DNA of 64,000 bases, from positions 126,501 through 190,500 of the forward strand of contig LSRY02000006.1 in assembly GCA_001643675.2 (NCBI GenBank), written 5' to 3'. Of the stretch, positions 1 through 9,800 are shown in pieces. The stretch is from Monocercomonoides exilis (Eukaryota; Preaxostyla; Oxymonadida; Polymastigidae). The position numbers and the translations under genes were made by a program. Each line of letters opens with the position of its first letter. The first letter of the stretch is position 1. The notes beneath the pieces were generated by a model. It was not told the origin of the DNA and made no database searches. It was given only the letters and a program-made list of their open reading frames with translations.

Positions 1-236
1 TGGGTGGGAGGAGGAAAAAAGTTGATTGTTGGAAAAGAATGAATGAATGGATGGATGGATGAAGGAGGAGAAAAAAATAGGATTTTTTTCGTTTTATTTT
101 TTGTTTTATTTTGTTATTATTGGATTGTTTGTTTGATCATTTAACATGATGCATCATTCACTTTTTTTGCATTTTCATTTTCATTTTCATTATCAATCAT
201 TATTTTTTTATTCTGTTTATTTCTTCCTTTTTTCAG

Positions 237-961
237 AGTCAACAGTACCACGAAATGCTGTCAAAGTGTGCATCTGTTCCCTTGTTGTTCTTCTGCGTCT
301 GGGCAATTTGTGTTTGGGAGAGCAAGTTTTTGAGGGAAATGCCACAAACCCTTTCAAAAGGGCGTTGGATTCAGAGGGAGGGGAAGAGGCGATAGAGGCG
401 CTGATGTTCTGCAGCCACAGCCAAATCAGCAAGCTTTCAAAAGGGCTGATGAAAGTGGTGAAGGAGATGTACAAAATTGAAGGGGGAGAAGGGGGAGAAG
501 GGGGAGAAGGGGGAGAAGGGGGAGAAGGGGGAGAAGGGGGAGAAGGGGGAGAAGGGGGAGAAGGAGATGAGAAATGTGAACACATTATGAATGAAGAGAT
601 GGATTCATCATCATCTTCTTCTTCTTCCTCTTCCTCTCCTTCTCTTCAGAATCCTCTATTCACCATTCAACCAGAAGTCACCTCACTTTCATCTCCTCCG
701 CCAGCCAGCCACAACTCCTCTACCAAAATGTCGAGTGATGACGAGTTTGTTGATGAAGATGCAGCAGCATTTGTCCCTTCATTCGGCTTTTCCTCTCAAT
801 TTCTTGTTTCTTCGTTGCCTTCTTCCACCTCACTCACTTCGCCTGTTCCACCTTCTTCTCTTGCACACACACAAACCTCATCTAATCAGACAGCTCAGAA
901 TGAATCCAATGGAAATAACACATTCACTCCTTCTCCATTGTCATCTATACGGTCATCATCT

Positions 962-994
<33 letters not shown>

Positions 995-1285
995 CTTCCT
1001 CTTTCTTCATTCAATCTTTCATCTTCATTTCACCCTTCAGCCACACTTCCTTCTCCTTCCCAGCCTTTTTCTGCCAATTCGATCTTTTCACCACAAATTT
1101 CTTCACCTTCACAAATGCAAACATCCATTTTCCCAAATCAAATCAATCAAGGAAGTCCTTCTGAAACAGCCAACATTGAGGCAAAAAACATTTTTCCAGA
1201 AGTGAATCCTCAATCTCAGATTACAAAAAAACTACAAAAAAACGAACCTTTTCCCACTTCAGCATTTTATGTACACGATCAATAG
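237..1285 (+). CDS. 3' exon of a Ser-rich hypothetical protein (5' end missing)
   Basis: I do not recognise this protein. The frame opens at a good 3' splice site (T-rich tract, then CAG ending at 236) and runs to a TAG at 1283-1285. It begins with roughly 80 mixed residues, then a perfect Gly-Glu-Gly tandem array (482-566), an acidic stretch, and about 210 residues rich in Ser, Pro, Thr and Asn with two poly-Ser runs. The upstream exon is outside the window or in the first 230 bases, where I could not fix a donor. An ATG at 146 would read straight through the T-rich intron-like sequence and is unlikely. No membrane segment or catalytic motif is visible in the part present. Confidence 0.55.
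482..566 (+). repeat. Coding minisatellite, 9-bp unit GGGGGAGAA
   Basis: About nine nearly perfect head-to-tail copies of a 9-bp unit sit inside the Ser-rich reading frame and encode Gly-Glu-Gly repeats. The unit length is a multiple of three, so copy number can change without breaking the frame. Confidence 0.9.
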
Positions 1286-1524
1286 CAAAAATACGATATT
1301 TTTTGTTGAAGTTATGTATTATTGCATTCATAAAATTTAACGGAATTTGTTGTTAACAAAAAATGGTCTTGAGTGAAAACTATTATGTTTTAGATCAAAA
1401 TTTGTTGCAAACGTTGGGTTTCTGGTTTGGCAAAAGTTATTGCAATTCGATTTCAATATATGTTAAAATTTGATTTTAATAAAAAAATTTCTGTATATTT
1501 TTTGAAATTTTAGCAAGCAAGGAT

Positions 1525-3564
1525 ATGCTCCTTTCGATAATTTTATTATCTCAAGTTTTCTGCCTTAAAGAGCAGCATGGATACGTTCATAAAAGTGGAG
1601 ACGGATTTACTATGTCTAAAAAGAACGACAAAGATACAATCATTGAAGTTGTTTACGGATGTATGCTTTCTATTTTAAATAAAGATATTTATTTTCAATT
1701 TCAAAAGCGGACACATCTAAATGTCGTTGGCAAAAGATTGAATTACTCAACAAATTGAATGCCTATTCTGAGGATTCTATGAAGGCTCTTGGGGTATTTT
1801 GTTATATTTTTTTCAAAAGCAAATTTATGTTTATTTCATAAACTAAATAATTATAATTATTAAAAAACTTTTTTTCATATAAAAATATATTAGTTTGCAG
1901 AAGCATTTTATATGTCAAAAGAAATATATGCATCTGTTATGAACCAAAAGAAAGCACTTATTCAAACTTTTGGAGCAGATAAACTTCCTGATGAATTTGT
2001 GAAATTTTATTCAGATAATCTCAAATGGATTCGAGATCAAGTTAAAACTAATGGGGTATGATAATGCGTAGAGACGATTTGTTATTTAATATCTCATTAT
2101 TTTTCTCAGGATGATACATATTGGCGTCATATTGGAATGATACTTGCCCAATTTGATGGACTTGTTGAAGGATATGCAAAATCCGCAGAAAGTGGGAAGG
2201 AGCTTTCTGCTGAAGATTTATGGCTTTATCAGGGATTGCAAGATGCTCACGATGTAAAAGAAAAGATTCAGCCAACTCAAGAAAATAACGGAATACCTTC
2301 ATTATTCCTTGCTGGTTCATCTTCTATGATTGCAAGAATTGAGCCCGAACATCAAAAAGAATTGTATGTTGGGCATTCAGCATTCGGACATTACAGTGGA
2401 TTATGGCCACGTGTGACAAAGAGAGTGAAGTATATGACATGCGACAAAAAGGAAGTGATGATAACCATGACTGGGTATGCTGGACAGATTGCATCACAGG
2501 ATGGATTCTATTTAGTAAACAAGAAGAAAGTTGTTGCCGAGGTTCGTCAGGCGATGCTCGAAAAGGGAGGCTTCAATGTGGTTACGTCAGATGGTGTTTT
2601 GGGCTGGATGCGTGTGATGGTATCCAACCTGATGAGTGCTGAAGGATCACTTGAGGATTGGGCCAACACACACCAAAACTCGTCATCTAACACAGACACA
2701 AAATCAGTTTTGCTTATTGATATGTCGAAATTCAAGCGTGGCAAGGCGCTGGAGGAAGGCGGAGCAAGGATTATTGAGTCGTGGCCAGGAACAGAGATGT
2801 CTATGGCAATTGGTGATATTTTGCAGAAGTCGAAGTCTATTGTGGTATCTGCATCACCTTTGACATCCATCGGTTTTGAAGGGATGGGGCACAAGAACTT
2901 TATTGAAAAGACAGTTGGAGCAGAGCATTCAGAAGAGGTGGCGTGGCTGCTGTCGAACGACGATGCAAAAGGCGGAAAGCTGCGGATGTGGAAGCGGTTT
3001 GCTGACACCACAGCAGACATGTCTCAGCTGAAGGAACTTTTGAGACGCAACGACTTTGAATCAGATGCTGAAAGCATCAATCCATTCACCAAAGTGCACG
3101 ACCCATGCATGGCATTCGGTGCCAGATGCGAGCAAAGACCAGCGCCAGAAGCCAATTCGCTCTACTCGCCTGTTGTGGCAGCTGGCTCTTTGGATGCGAA
3201 AGTTGTGTCATCGGCGTCTGCAGCACACAACAACTTTGCGATTGTTGCAGGGACCATCTGGAGTGAATCGAGTGCTGCACTCAAGCCAGCGTCGACCGAC
3301 GATTTGAGCAAGAAAGTTGAGTTTCCACACGACTATATGCCTCAGAACACCACCGGCCCTTGGGACATGGTGGCGTTTGACGGAGAGGGCACCCAAGCGA
3401 TTCGGATAGTGATGATTGTGTCGATTGCTATTTCTGGATCAATCTGCGTGTTTGGCATTGTTTGCACTGTCGTCTTCTTGGTCAAGAGAAGACTAAAGAA
3501 AAAGAAGGAGGCGCAAAAATTGCTTGGTGTGCGAGAGAGAGAGCGTGATATTGTTTGTAGTTAA
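1525..3564 (+). CDS. Phospholipase B-like (PLBD/laminin A family) membrane-anchored hydrolase
   Basis: Four exons, 1525-1660, 1708-1793, 1894-2055 and 2110-3564, join in phase to 612 residues. The start gives a signal peptide (MLLSIILLSQVFC). Family landmarks follow in order: AFYMSKEIYASV, the FYSDNLKWI helix, DDTYWRHIGMILAQFDGLVEGY, the VGHSAFGHYSG region, the LVTL-equivalent block, and the RRNDF...DP...R segment near the C-terminus. PLBD proteins are N-terminal-nucleophile amidases or lipases of lysosomes and secreted fluids. Here the nucleophile position reads GSSSMIAR, where characterised members have Cys. Unusually, a C-terminal transmembrane segment (about residues 542-567) and a Lys/Arg-rich tail follow the domain. 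Identification is by recalled family motifs; the fold is confident, activity is not. Confidence 0.88.
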
Positions 3565-4091
3565 ATAGACATTTAATATATTTTGAAAAAAACATTTTTT
3601 TTCATTTTTTTGGAAACTTTCACTCAATCTCAATATTTTAATTTGAATCTATATTATTATTATTATTTTTTAATTGTTAACATCATAATTGCAATACTTT
3701 TCTCATTCAATAATCTCAGAGCAACCTGTAAATTCATAAAAGTTGAAAAATTATTTATGCAGTTGAATGAAGCTGTTTTTGGAATTTTGTTGATGTTTTC
3801 TTTTTATTTTCATTTCAGGTATTTCATGAAAAAGAGTGATTTTCACCACAAATTTTTTAATCTCCTTTTACAGTTGTGTTATTTTTAATGTTATTTGATG
3901 CTTTTTTGAATTATGCAATTTTTATTATTTATTGTTAAAGTCAGTTCAATTTGGAGAGTCTTTGTTTCTTTTGTTTTGATGTTGCTGCTTTAAATGAAAG
4001 ACAAGAAAAGAAAACAACATTTTAATTGAAATTTTTATTTTTTTCTGTTTTCAATAAAGATCAAGTTAATCATAATTCAAAAAGAATTATT
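3565..4091 (+). other. AT-rich spacer
   Basis: T-rich intergenic sequence between the phospholipase and phosphatase genes. A 101-codon open frame at 3583-3888 is almost all Phe, Tyr, Leu and Asn, as expected from low-complexity T-rich DNA, and has no family features. I see no gene or structured RNA here. Confidence 0.6.
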
Positions 4092-5978
4092 ATGATTTGT
4101 GCAATTTATATCTTGGTGATTGCTTTTGGAAGTGCTATTTCTTCATCAGACGAGAAACTAATAAATGAAGATCCGCAACTTATTCAGTTATTTGCAATCA
4201 CCAGACATGGAGCACGGGCGCCAAACAAGAGCATACCAAATCTTAAATGCAAAGAATTTACAGTTGCAAAAGGAGAACTAACATCGCTTGGGCAGAAGCA
4301 GCATTATGACTTAGGAATGCAGTTGCGTGATGAATACCCTTTCCTTCCTACAGAATATGATTCAAAAAAGTTTTATTTTAAATCGAGTGACGAAAACAGA
4401 AGTCTGATGTCTGCAGAAGCTCATTTACAAGGATTATTTAAAAGCAGTTATAAGCAAGATCCTCCTAGTTTAGTTTGTAAATTATGATTTTTGGTTATTT
4501 GAAAATTTTCTTTTTCACTATTCACAGGGACTGCCAATTCATAGTGAATCAACAGATAATGACTGGGTGATTCAAGGACGAAAATCTTGCAAAGGGTATG
4601 TAATCTTATTCTAAGTAATTATTTATTCATTTTTCCATTTCTATTTTTCAAGGCAAATTCAAAAGCTTCTTGATCCAGTAAAGTTGAGTGAAGAATATCT
4701 AAAGAAAGAAAAAGAGAATGCAGACATTCTTGCTACTCTTGCGAAAGAAGCTGGCTACATTGCACTTACTATTGACAATGTTTCATGTTTGGCAATTGTA
4801 TTATTTTAGAATGATATATTTTCTTTGCTTCAGATGTTGCTGATCAAATTTTTTGCGCAAATGCTCATAACTATAAAAAGTGCATGTTCCAAAACGATAC
4901 GCTAAACCAAAAAGCAATGGAGCTAAATGCCTTTTCTGTTTGCTTTATTTTTATTGTTTATTTATTAATTTTTGCACGTGTGTCTTATTTCTTTCGAAAT
5001 TACAGAATAAAATGGAGCATAGAATCGAAGATAAAGAAGCGGCACAGTTGCTAATCTCAACTTTTCTTGATGATGTTTTTGATCGGATTGAAGAGACATT
5101 GAGCAGTGAGTCGTACAGTTATGTGCTTTACTCTGCTCATGATGGCAACATCCTTTCATTACTCCAATTGTTTAATCAGCCATCTCCAGGTTGGTGTCTT
5201 TATTAAAGAAATTATTGCATTTGTGAATGATTTTTTTTTTGTTGTTGTTGCCTCTATCAATTGCATTATGAATAAATTCAAACATTCATTTATCAATGTA
5301 TTCATCAACGTGATTGTGTTCTCTTTTATTTTAGGTAATGTTCCATATGCCTCTCTCTTTTATTTCGAGCTTTACCATCTCCATCCGCAAACAATGAAGC
5401 GCCCTTTTTCTGGGAGCGATGTTGGCATTAAGATTGGATATCGGCCATTCAAAGAGAACGATGCTGACTATGATGATTATCACACACCTTTCAATGCAAC
5501 TTCCATGTCCTCATCAGCAAGCAATCCAAATGATCGTTCAGATGCCTCTCATTTTGACTTTGCAGAGTATGCGAGGCATCACCGCTCTTCGTCCCAGTTT
5601 CAGTCGCTTCGCTCGCAGCGAGGCGGATGGAGAGATTTTGATGGAAGAGGGAGAGTGGCAGACAAGGCGAAGAGCGACTTCACAAAGGAAGTCTGCAAAA
5701 AGGACTATTGCTCGCTGGAAGATCTGAAGAAGCTTGTGATCACGAAAGAGCAGTGGAAGAACAAGTGCTTTCCGAAGGAAAAAGAGAAGGAGCCCCCAAA
5801 AGAAGAGTTTGCATTCAAGAAGTCAGTGGTGTTTGCATTGATTGTTGTGACTGCGGTGGTATTTGTGGGATTTGTGATATGCTTGGTTGTTTCGATTGTC
5901 TTTGGTTTCAAATTGCGCAAGAAGAATAGGTATTCTTCAATAAATAGTCTTGAAAGTTCTCAATTGATCGAAAAGTGA
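4092..5978 (+). CDS. Histidine acid phosphatase, membrane-anchored
   Basis: Six exons, 4092-4472, 4528-4595, 4653-4786, 4834-4937, 5006-5189 and 5335-5978, join to 504 residues. The ATG at 4092 starts directly with a hydrophobic signal sequence (MICAIYILVIAFGSAISS). The catalytic motif RHGARAP (phosphohistidine-forming His) lies near residue 38, the Arg-containing SSDENRSLMSA follows, and the proton-donor HD pair appears as YSAHDGNI. The domain is that of lysosomal or secreted acid phosphatases and multiple inositol polyphosphate phosphatases. A polar, Asp/Ser-rich linker (about 5450-5790) leads to one transmembrane helix (about 5820-5910) and a short basic tail ending RYSSINSLESSQLIEK. The topology is therefore type I, catalytic domain outside or in the lumen. 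Gene order and tail design mirror the phospholipase upstream. Confidence 0.9.
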
Positions 5979-6389
5979 AAGTTTTGTGATTATATGTATG
6001 TATTTTTTTCGTTTTTGCTAATCATTTTATTTTCCTGCAAAGTTTATTCGGTTAGTTATTGTTTATTTATCATTTGTTTATTTATTTGCCTTATTGTTTT
6101 TTTATTATTATTATTATTATTTTAATTTTTTATTCTTTTCTTGCATTTTGAGAGTTATCGGACAATTGTTTGTGGAATAAAAGGAAAATAAAAATTCAGC
6201 AAGAATTTTTTTCTTAAACGTTTGTCTTTTTTAAAAAAAGAGAATGAAGAATTTTCTGTTTATCCATTAAACAACTTATAAAACAAGTATTTGAAATTTG
6301 TTGAACGAAAGAAATCTTCAAATATTATTTAAGGGATAAAAACTTTATTTTTCTGTTTTCTCTTGCATAAAAGTTCTTCATAACTCATA
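5979..6389 (+). other. AT-rich spacer
   Basis: Intergenic sequence with a short ATT microsatellite near 6101-6121 and an AATAAA-like stretch near 6175-6190. Nothing coding is visible. Confidence 0.6.
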
Positions 6390-7212
6390 ATGACGCAGAA
6401 ATTCACTCATGCCTTATGGTTTTTAAAGGTTAATTCGATGAGTTATGCAGTATGGAAATGTTGTTTCAAAAAGAAAAGGCTTTGCTCTTTAAATGAAATT
6501 TGATGTTTTGTCTTATTTGTTGTTATTATGTGATTTAATAGATTTCATTTGATCAGCAAACTTCTTTTCTGATTGAAAATGCGTTTAATCATCGGAATGA
6601 TCTGGATTTTATTCCACCAGTTTTGGTTTTTGAGCAGGCAACTGAAGTTGCAGATTTTGAGCATCTAACATTTCTGAGAAGCATTCTCATAGAATGTGAA
6701 ATAAATTTTGAAATAATGAAAGCAATCTTGACATCGGATGAATCGAGAGCTTTTGATCTGATCAGAGTTGATCCAATTGTCAAATCGAATCCATTGCTTA
6801 ATTTGATTCAACTCATCGAATGGCCTTATGCAGGTGGGGATGTATTCCTTCGTGGATCTTTCGATAGCTGGAGCTCATCAATTCCAATGCAAAAACGCAA
6901 AAGTGATGGAGTTTGGGAAGTTGCTCTGCTTTTTGATAAGAGTGTGATATCTATTTGAAATGAAAATCATTTTTTATTTTAAACTTTCTTAACTTTTTAT
7001 TCAAAAGTGGAAGCTTTTTCATATAAATTTGTCGTTGATGGAAAATGGAAATTTAGAAAAGATTTGAACTGCTGCAGTGATAGTCATGGTTTGTTATTTT
7101 CACTAATTTGTCCTATCATCATCTTGTTGTTTATATAGGAAATATAAACAATGTCTTCACACCAGAAAAGGGGGCGGATGCTTTGGAAAACACTGTTCAT
7201 ATGCACGTTTAG
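6390..7212 (+). CDS. Glycogen-binding (AMPK1-CBM/CBM48) domain protein, AMPK-beta-like
   Basis: Four exons, 6390-6428, 6542-6941, 7008-7088 and 7139-7212, join to 197 residues. Residues about 108-190 form a carbohydrate-binding module of the AMPK beta-subunit type: GGDVFLRGSFDSWSSSIPM, then WEVALLF, YKFVVDGKWKF and finally GNINNVFTPEK. The two sugar-stacking Trp positions (FDSW and DGKW) are both kept. In AMPK beta the module tethers the kinase to glycogen. Here the protein stops right after the module, so the C-terminal domain that binds alpha and gamma subunits is absent. The first ~105 residues match nothing I know. It could be a stand-alone starch/glycogen tether or the product of a shortened beta gene. 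The first junction (donor GTTAAT at 6429) is the least certain. Confidence 0.78.
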
Positions 7213-8943
7213 AAATGGTTAAGCTGAAGCTACTTTGGATCAAATATTTTCAATTTTCTGCAATAAAGTTAACTTCTTCACGGAATAATTTCTAATTTCC
7301 TATCATTCAATTTATTTATTAAGCGATTTTTGTGTATTGAATTTTGTTTTTATGTGAGACTTGGAGAATTATCTCATCCTTGAAGCAGTTTTCTTTTTGA
7401 GAATTCGACAAACTTCAATATTCAATTTGAAGTTGTTTACCGAATATTTGAATTTGCGCAATTATTTGGTATTTGGCACTTAAGCTGAAATAACTTTGAT
7501 ATTGATTTGCTCTATTTTGTGTTGCAATGGTTTTTATGACTTTTTCGTTTTTTGACTTGAAATGTTCAATGGTCTGTGGTGTGAACGTGTCATATTTCAT
7601 ACCAATTTCACATTATTTTTCAGTGTTATTTGAATTTTACAAGGTTATTGCTTTTTTATTTTTATTGTTATTTTCTCTTTTCTGTAATTTTATCTTTCTT
7701 TTTCAGCCTTTCTATTTTTTGTGAAATTTGATAAACATTCTCATTTTTTATTCATTTTTTTCATTTTTGAATGACATTTTCGAAATTTCTATTTTTATTT
7801 GATATACACTCGATAAGTTTTTCATAATATGTTATGTTGGTTTTATGTTAAGACGATTTTACTCAAAAGTTTTTTGATGGGCTATTTGAGTGCCGTTGAT
7901 TTCGTGTGGAATTGCCAGTGTTGTAAATCCTCTGTTTGTTAGCTTGTTTTTATTTACAGCTTTGTTTAATGGCTTTTACAAGGGTGAAATAATAATATTG
8001 GTGAACCGAAAGGCTTTTATGCAATCTGTTGAAATGCCTTCATTCATCGAGAGGAGCTATTTTTTATTTATTGCTCAATTTTCTTTTTCTCTCTCTCTTT
8101 CTTTCTTTCTTTCTTTCCTCTATTCTGCCTTAAGGCTCTCTTTCTGTTCTTTCTTTTTGAATTTCTTTGAGTTTCTGTTTTGGTTTAATTAATTTTTCAT
8201 TCAACAATAGCGTCTGGCTGATGCTATTCGATTTCTGAATGAAAAAAATATTTAAGATAATTGAGAATTTTTATTAAAAATTTTGAGATAAAAAGCTCTT
8301 TCTCGGATTATATGTCATTTCGTTTTTATTTCTCTTCTTTTTTATCATTGGCTCTCTTCACTTCTTTATTTTTCCAATGAGAAGTTATCACCTCGTGTTA
8401 AGTAAATAGTTGATTATTTTTATTTAACTTGCGTTAAAATTGGCTTTTCCGATTTCAGTTAATCAAAGGCACTCTGTATTTTGCCGCCGTCTAAACTTTT
8501 ACCCGTTCTTTTATTTCCTTTTATTTTAACTGTGTTCCATTCCTTTTCGTTTGTTTAAATTTGATGTTTTCAATTTTAATTTTTTGAAATTCTGATAAAT
8601 AATCCTACCATTACATTACAAAATTTCTTTGTGTCAATGAATGTTTTGAATATTTTCTAATTTATGCATTCAGCATGAGGTGTTTTGTTTTTATTGCGTT
8701 TTGTGTTATTCGGTGAAATAATGTATTGCAAATGGATTCCCTCCAACTTTAACTTTAATTTTGTTTTAAAAAAAACATTTTAAATTGGAAAAAGTTAAAA
8801 AGTGAAAAAAAAAAAAAGCACGCAAGAACTTGCAAATTCATTTACACATACGCAGGGCTTTTATAAAATACTTAAAGTATTGTAATTTTTCAATTCAGCT
8901 TCAAATGCTCGAAGAAATCTTAAAACAATTATTTTCTTTTTTT
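7213..8943. other. Long AT-rich gap without a recognisable gene
   Basis: T-rich sequence with a CTTT microsatellite (about 8095-8117) and an A-run at 8807-8818. Open frames at 7527-7724 and 7890-8192 are Phe/Leu/Ser-rich, have no introns or domain signatures, and are probably chance. No tRNA cloverleaf or rRNA segment was noticed by eye. Confidence 0.5.
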
Positions 8944-9678
8944 TCAAGAATCGTCTTTTTTAAACAAGTTCGTCTCGTCTTTTGATTTTTCATTTTGTCC
9001 TTGTTTGCTGAAAAAAGATAAAATTGATGTCTTCTGAATTTTTGGTTTGTAGATTAAATATTCATCAACAGGAAGTAACTTTTTTTCGTCGCAGCAATCA
9101 ATAATCCAATCTGGCCTAAAAATGCAAAATAATGTGAAAACATGAAATGCAAAATGTTCTGCAATGCGATAATGGTAACGCACCTCAAAACCAGTAGCGA
9201 CGATGACTTTGCGCGAACCTCCTTTGAAAACGATAGTCTGTCAGCAAACCAATGTGTAACTTTCGATGGAGAAAAAAAACGACTTTATGACAAAATAAAA
9301 AGAAATAATCCGAAAAAATCGAGCTAAACCGATGAGTCCCTCCATATAATTCCCACTAACATTTTTTTAAATAATATACTTTTGATATTCATGAATAAAA
9401 GTTGATCAAACAATTTTCGCTAAATGATAAGCAGAAAGCGTTGTTGTTCCACATGAAAAATAAGCACTCATTCCCGCAAATAATGCATGTTTTTTAACTG
9501 GTCCTTGAGCTGAAAGTCTATTCATCCTGACTTCAATCCATGTTTTTGCTTTTTCAGCGCCATCTGCTTCTGTTTCCTTCATTTCACATTTTTGTTCACG
9601 TTTCAAAGAATGGCTGGTTGAAAATTTTTCAGAATCATTTTTTTCAGAAGAAATACTTTTATTCTCTTTAGATTTCAT
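8944..9678 (-). CDS. Small REV1-like BRCT-domain protein
   Basis: Read on the minus strand: exon 1 is 9678-9412, the middle region is 9355-9184 (it may hold one very short intron that I could not settle), and the last exon is 9115-8944. The protein has a Lys/Ser-rich start and then a BRCT fold close to that of REV1: the helix RMNRLSAQGPVKKHALFAGM before strand 1, YFSCGTTTLSAYHLAKI, the YGG turn, a THWFADRL strand, and the hallmark Trp helix LRPDWIIDCCDEKKLLP. It ends with KTSILSFF, which resembles a PCNA-interacting box, followed by a short charged tail and TGA. REV1 normally continues into a Y-family polymerase. None is visible in the next 1.7 kb on this strand, so this looks like a BRCT-only protein or a truncated gene. 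Confidence 0.6.
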
Positions 9679-9800
9679 AAAAAATGACAATTAAGGAAAA
9701 TATTATGGGGATAAAGTTCTGTTTGATACAATCAACATAATTATTACATAAAAAACCAACATATATTAATGAATAAAATTCAAATCAAAAGTATTCATAA

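Noticed and set aside
482-566. CRISPR-like array
   Set aside because: Nine-bp units without spacers, inside a reading frame, in a eukaryotic intron-containing context.
3583-3888. 101-codon open frame after the phospholipase gene
   Set aside because: Low-complexity Phe/Tyr/Asn composition from T-rich DNA, with no homology signal.
7527-8192. Two small open frames in the 7.2-8.9 kb gap
   Set aside because: Hydrophobic low-complexity peptides from T-rich sequence and a CTTT microsatellite.
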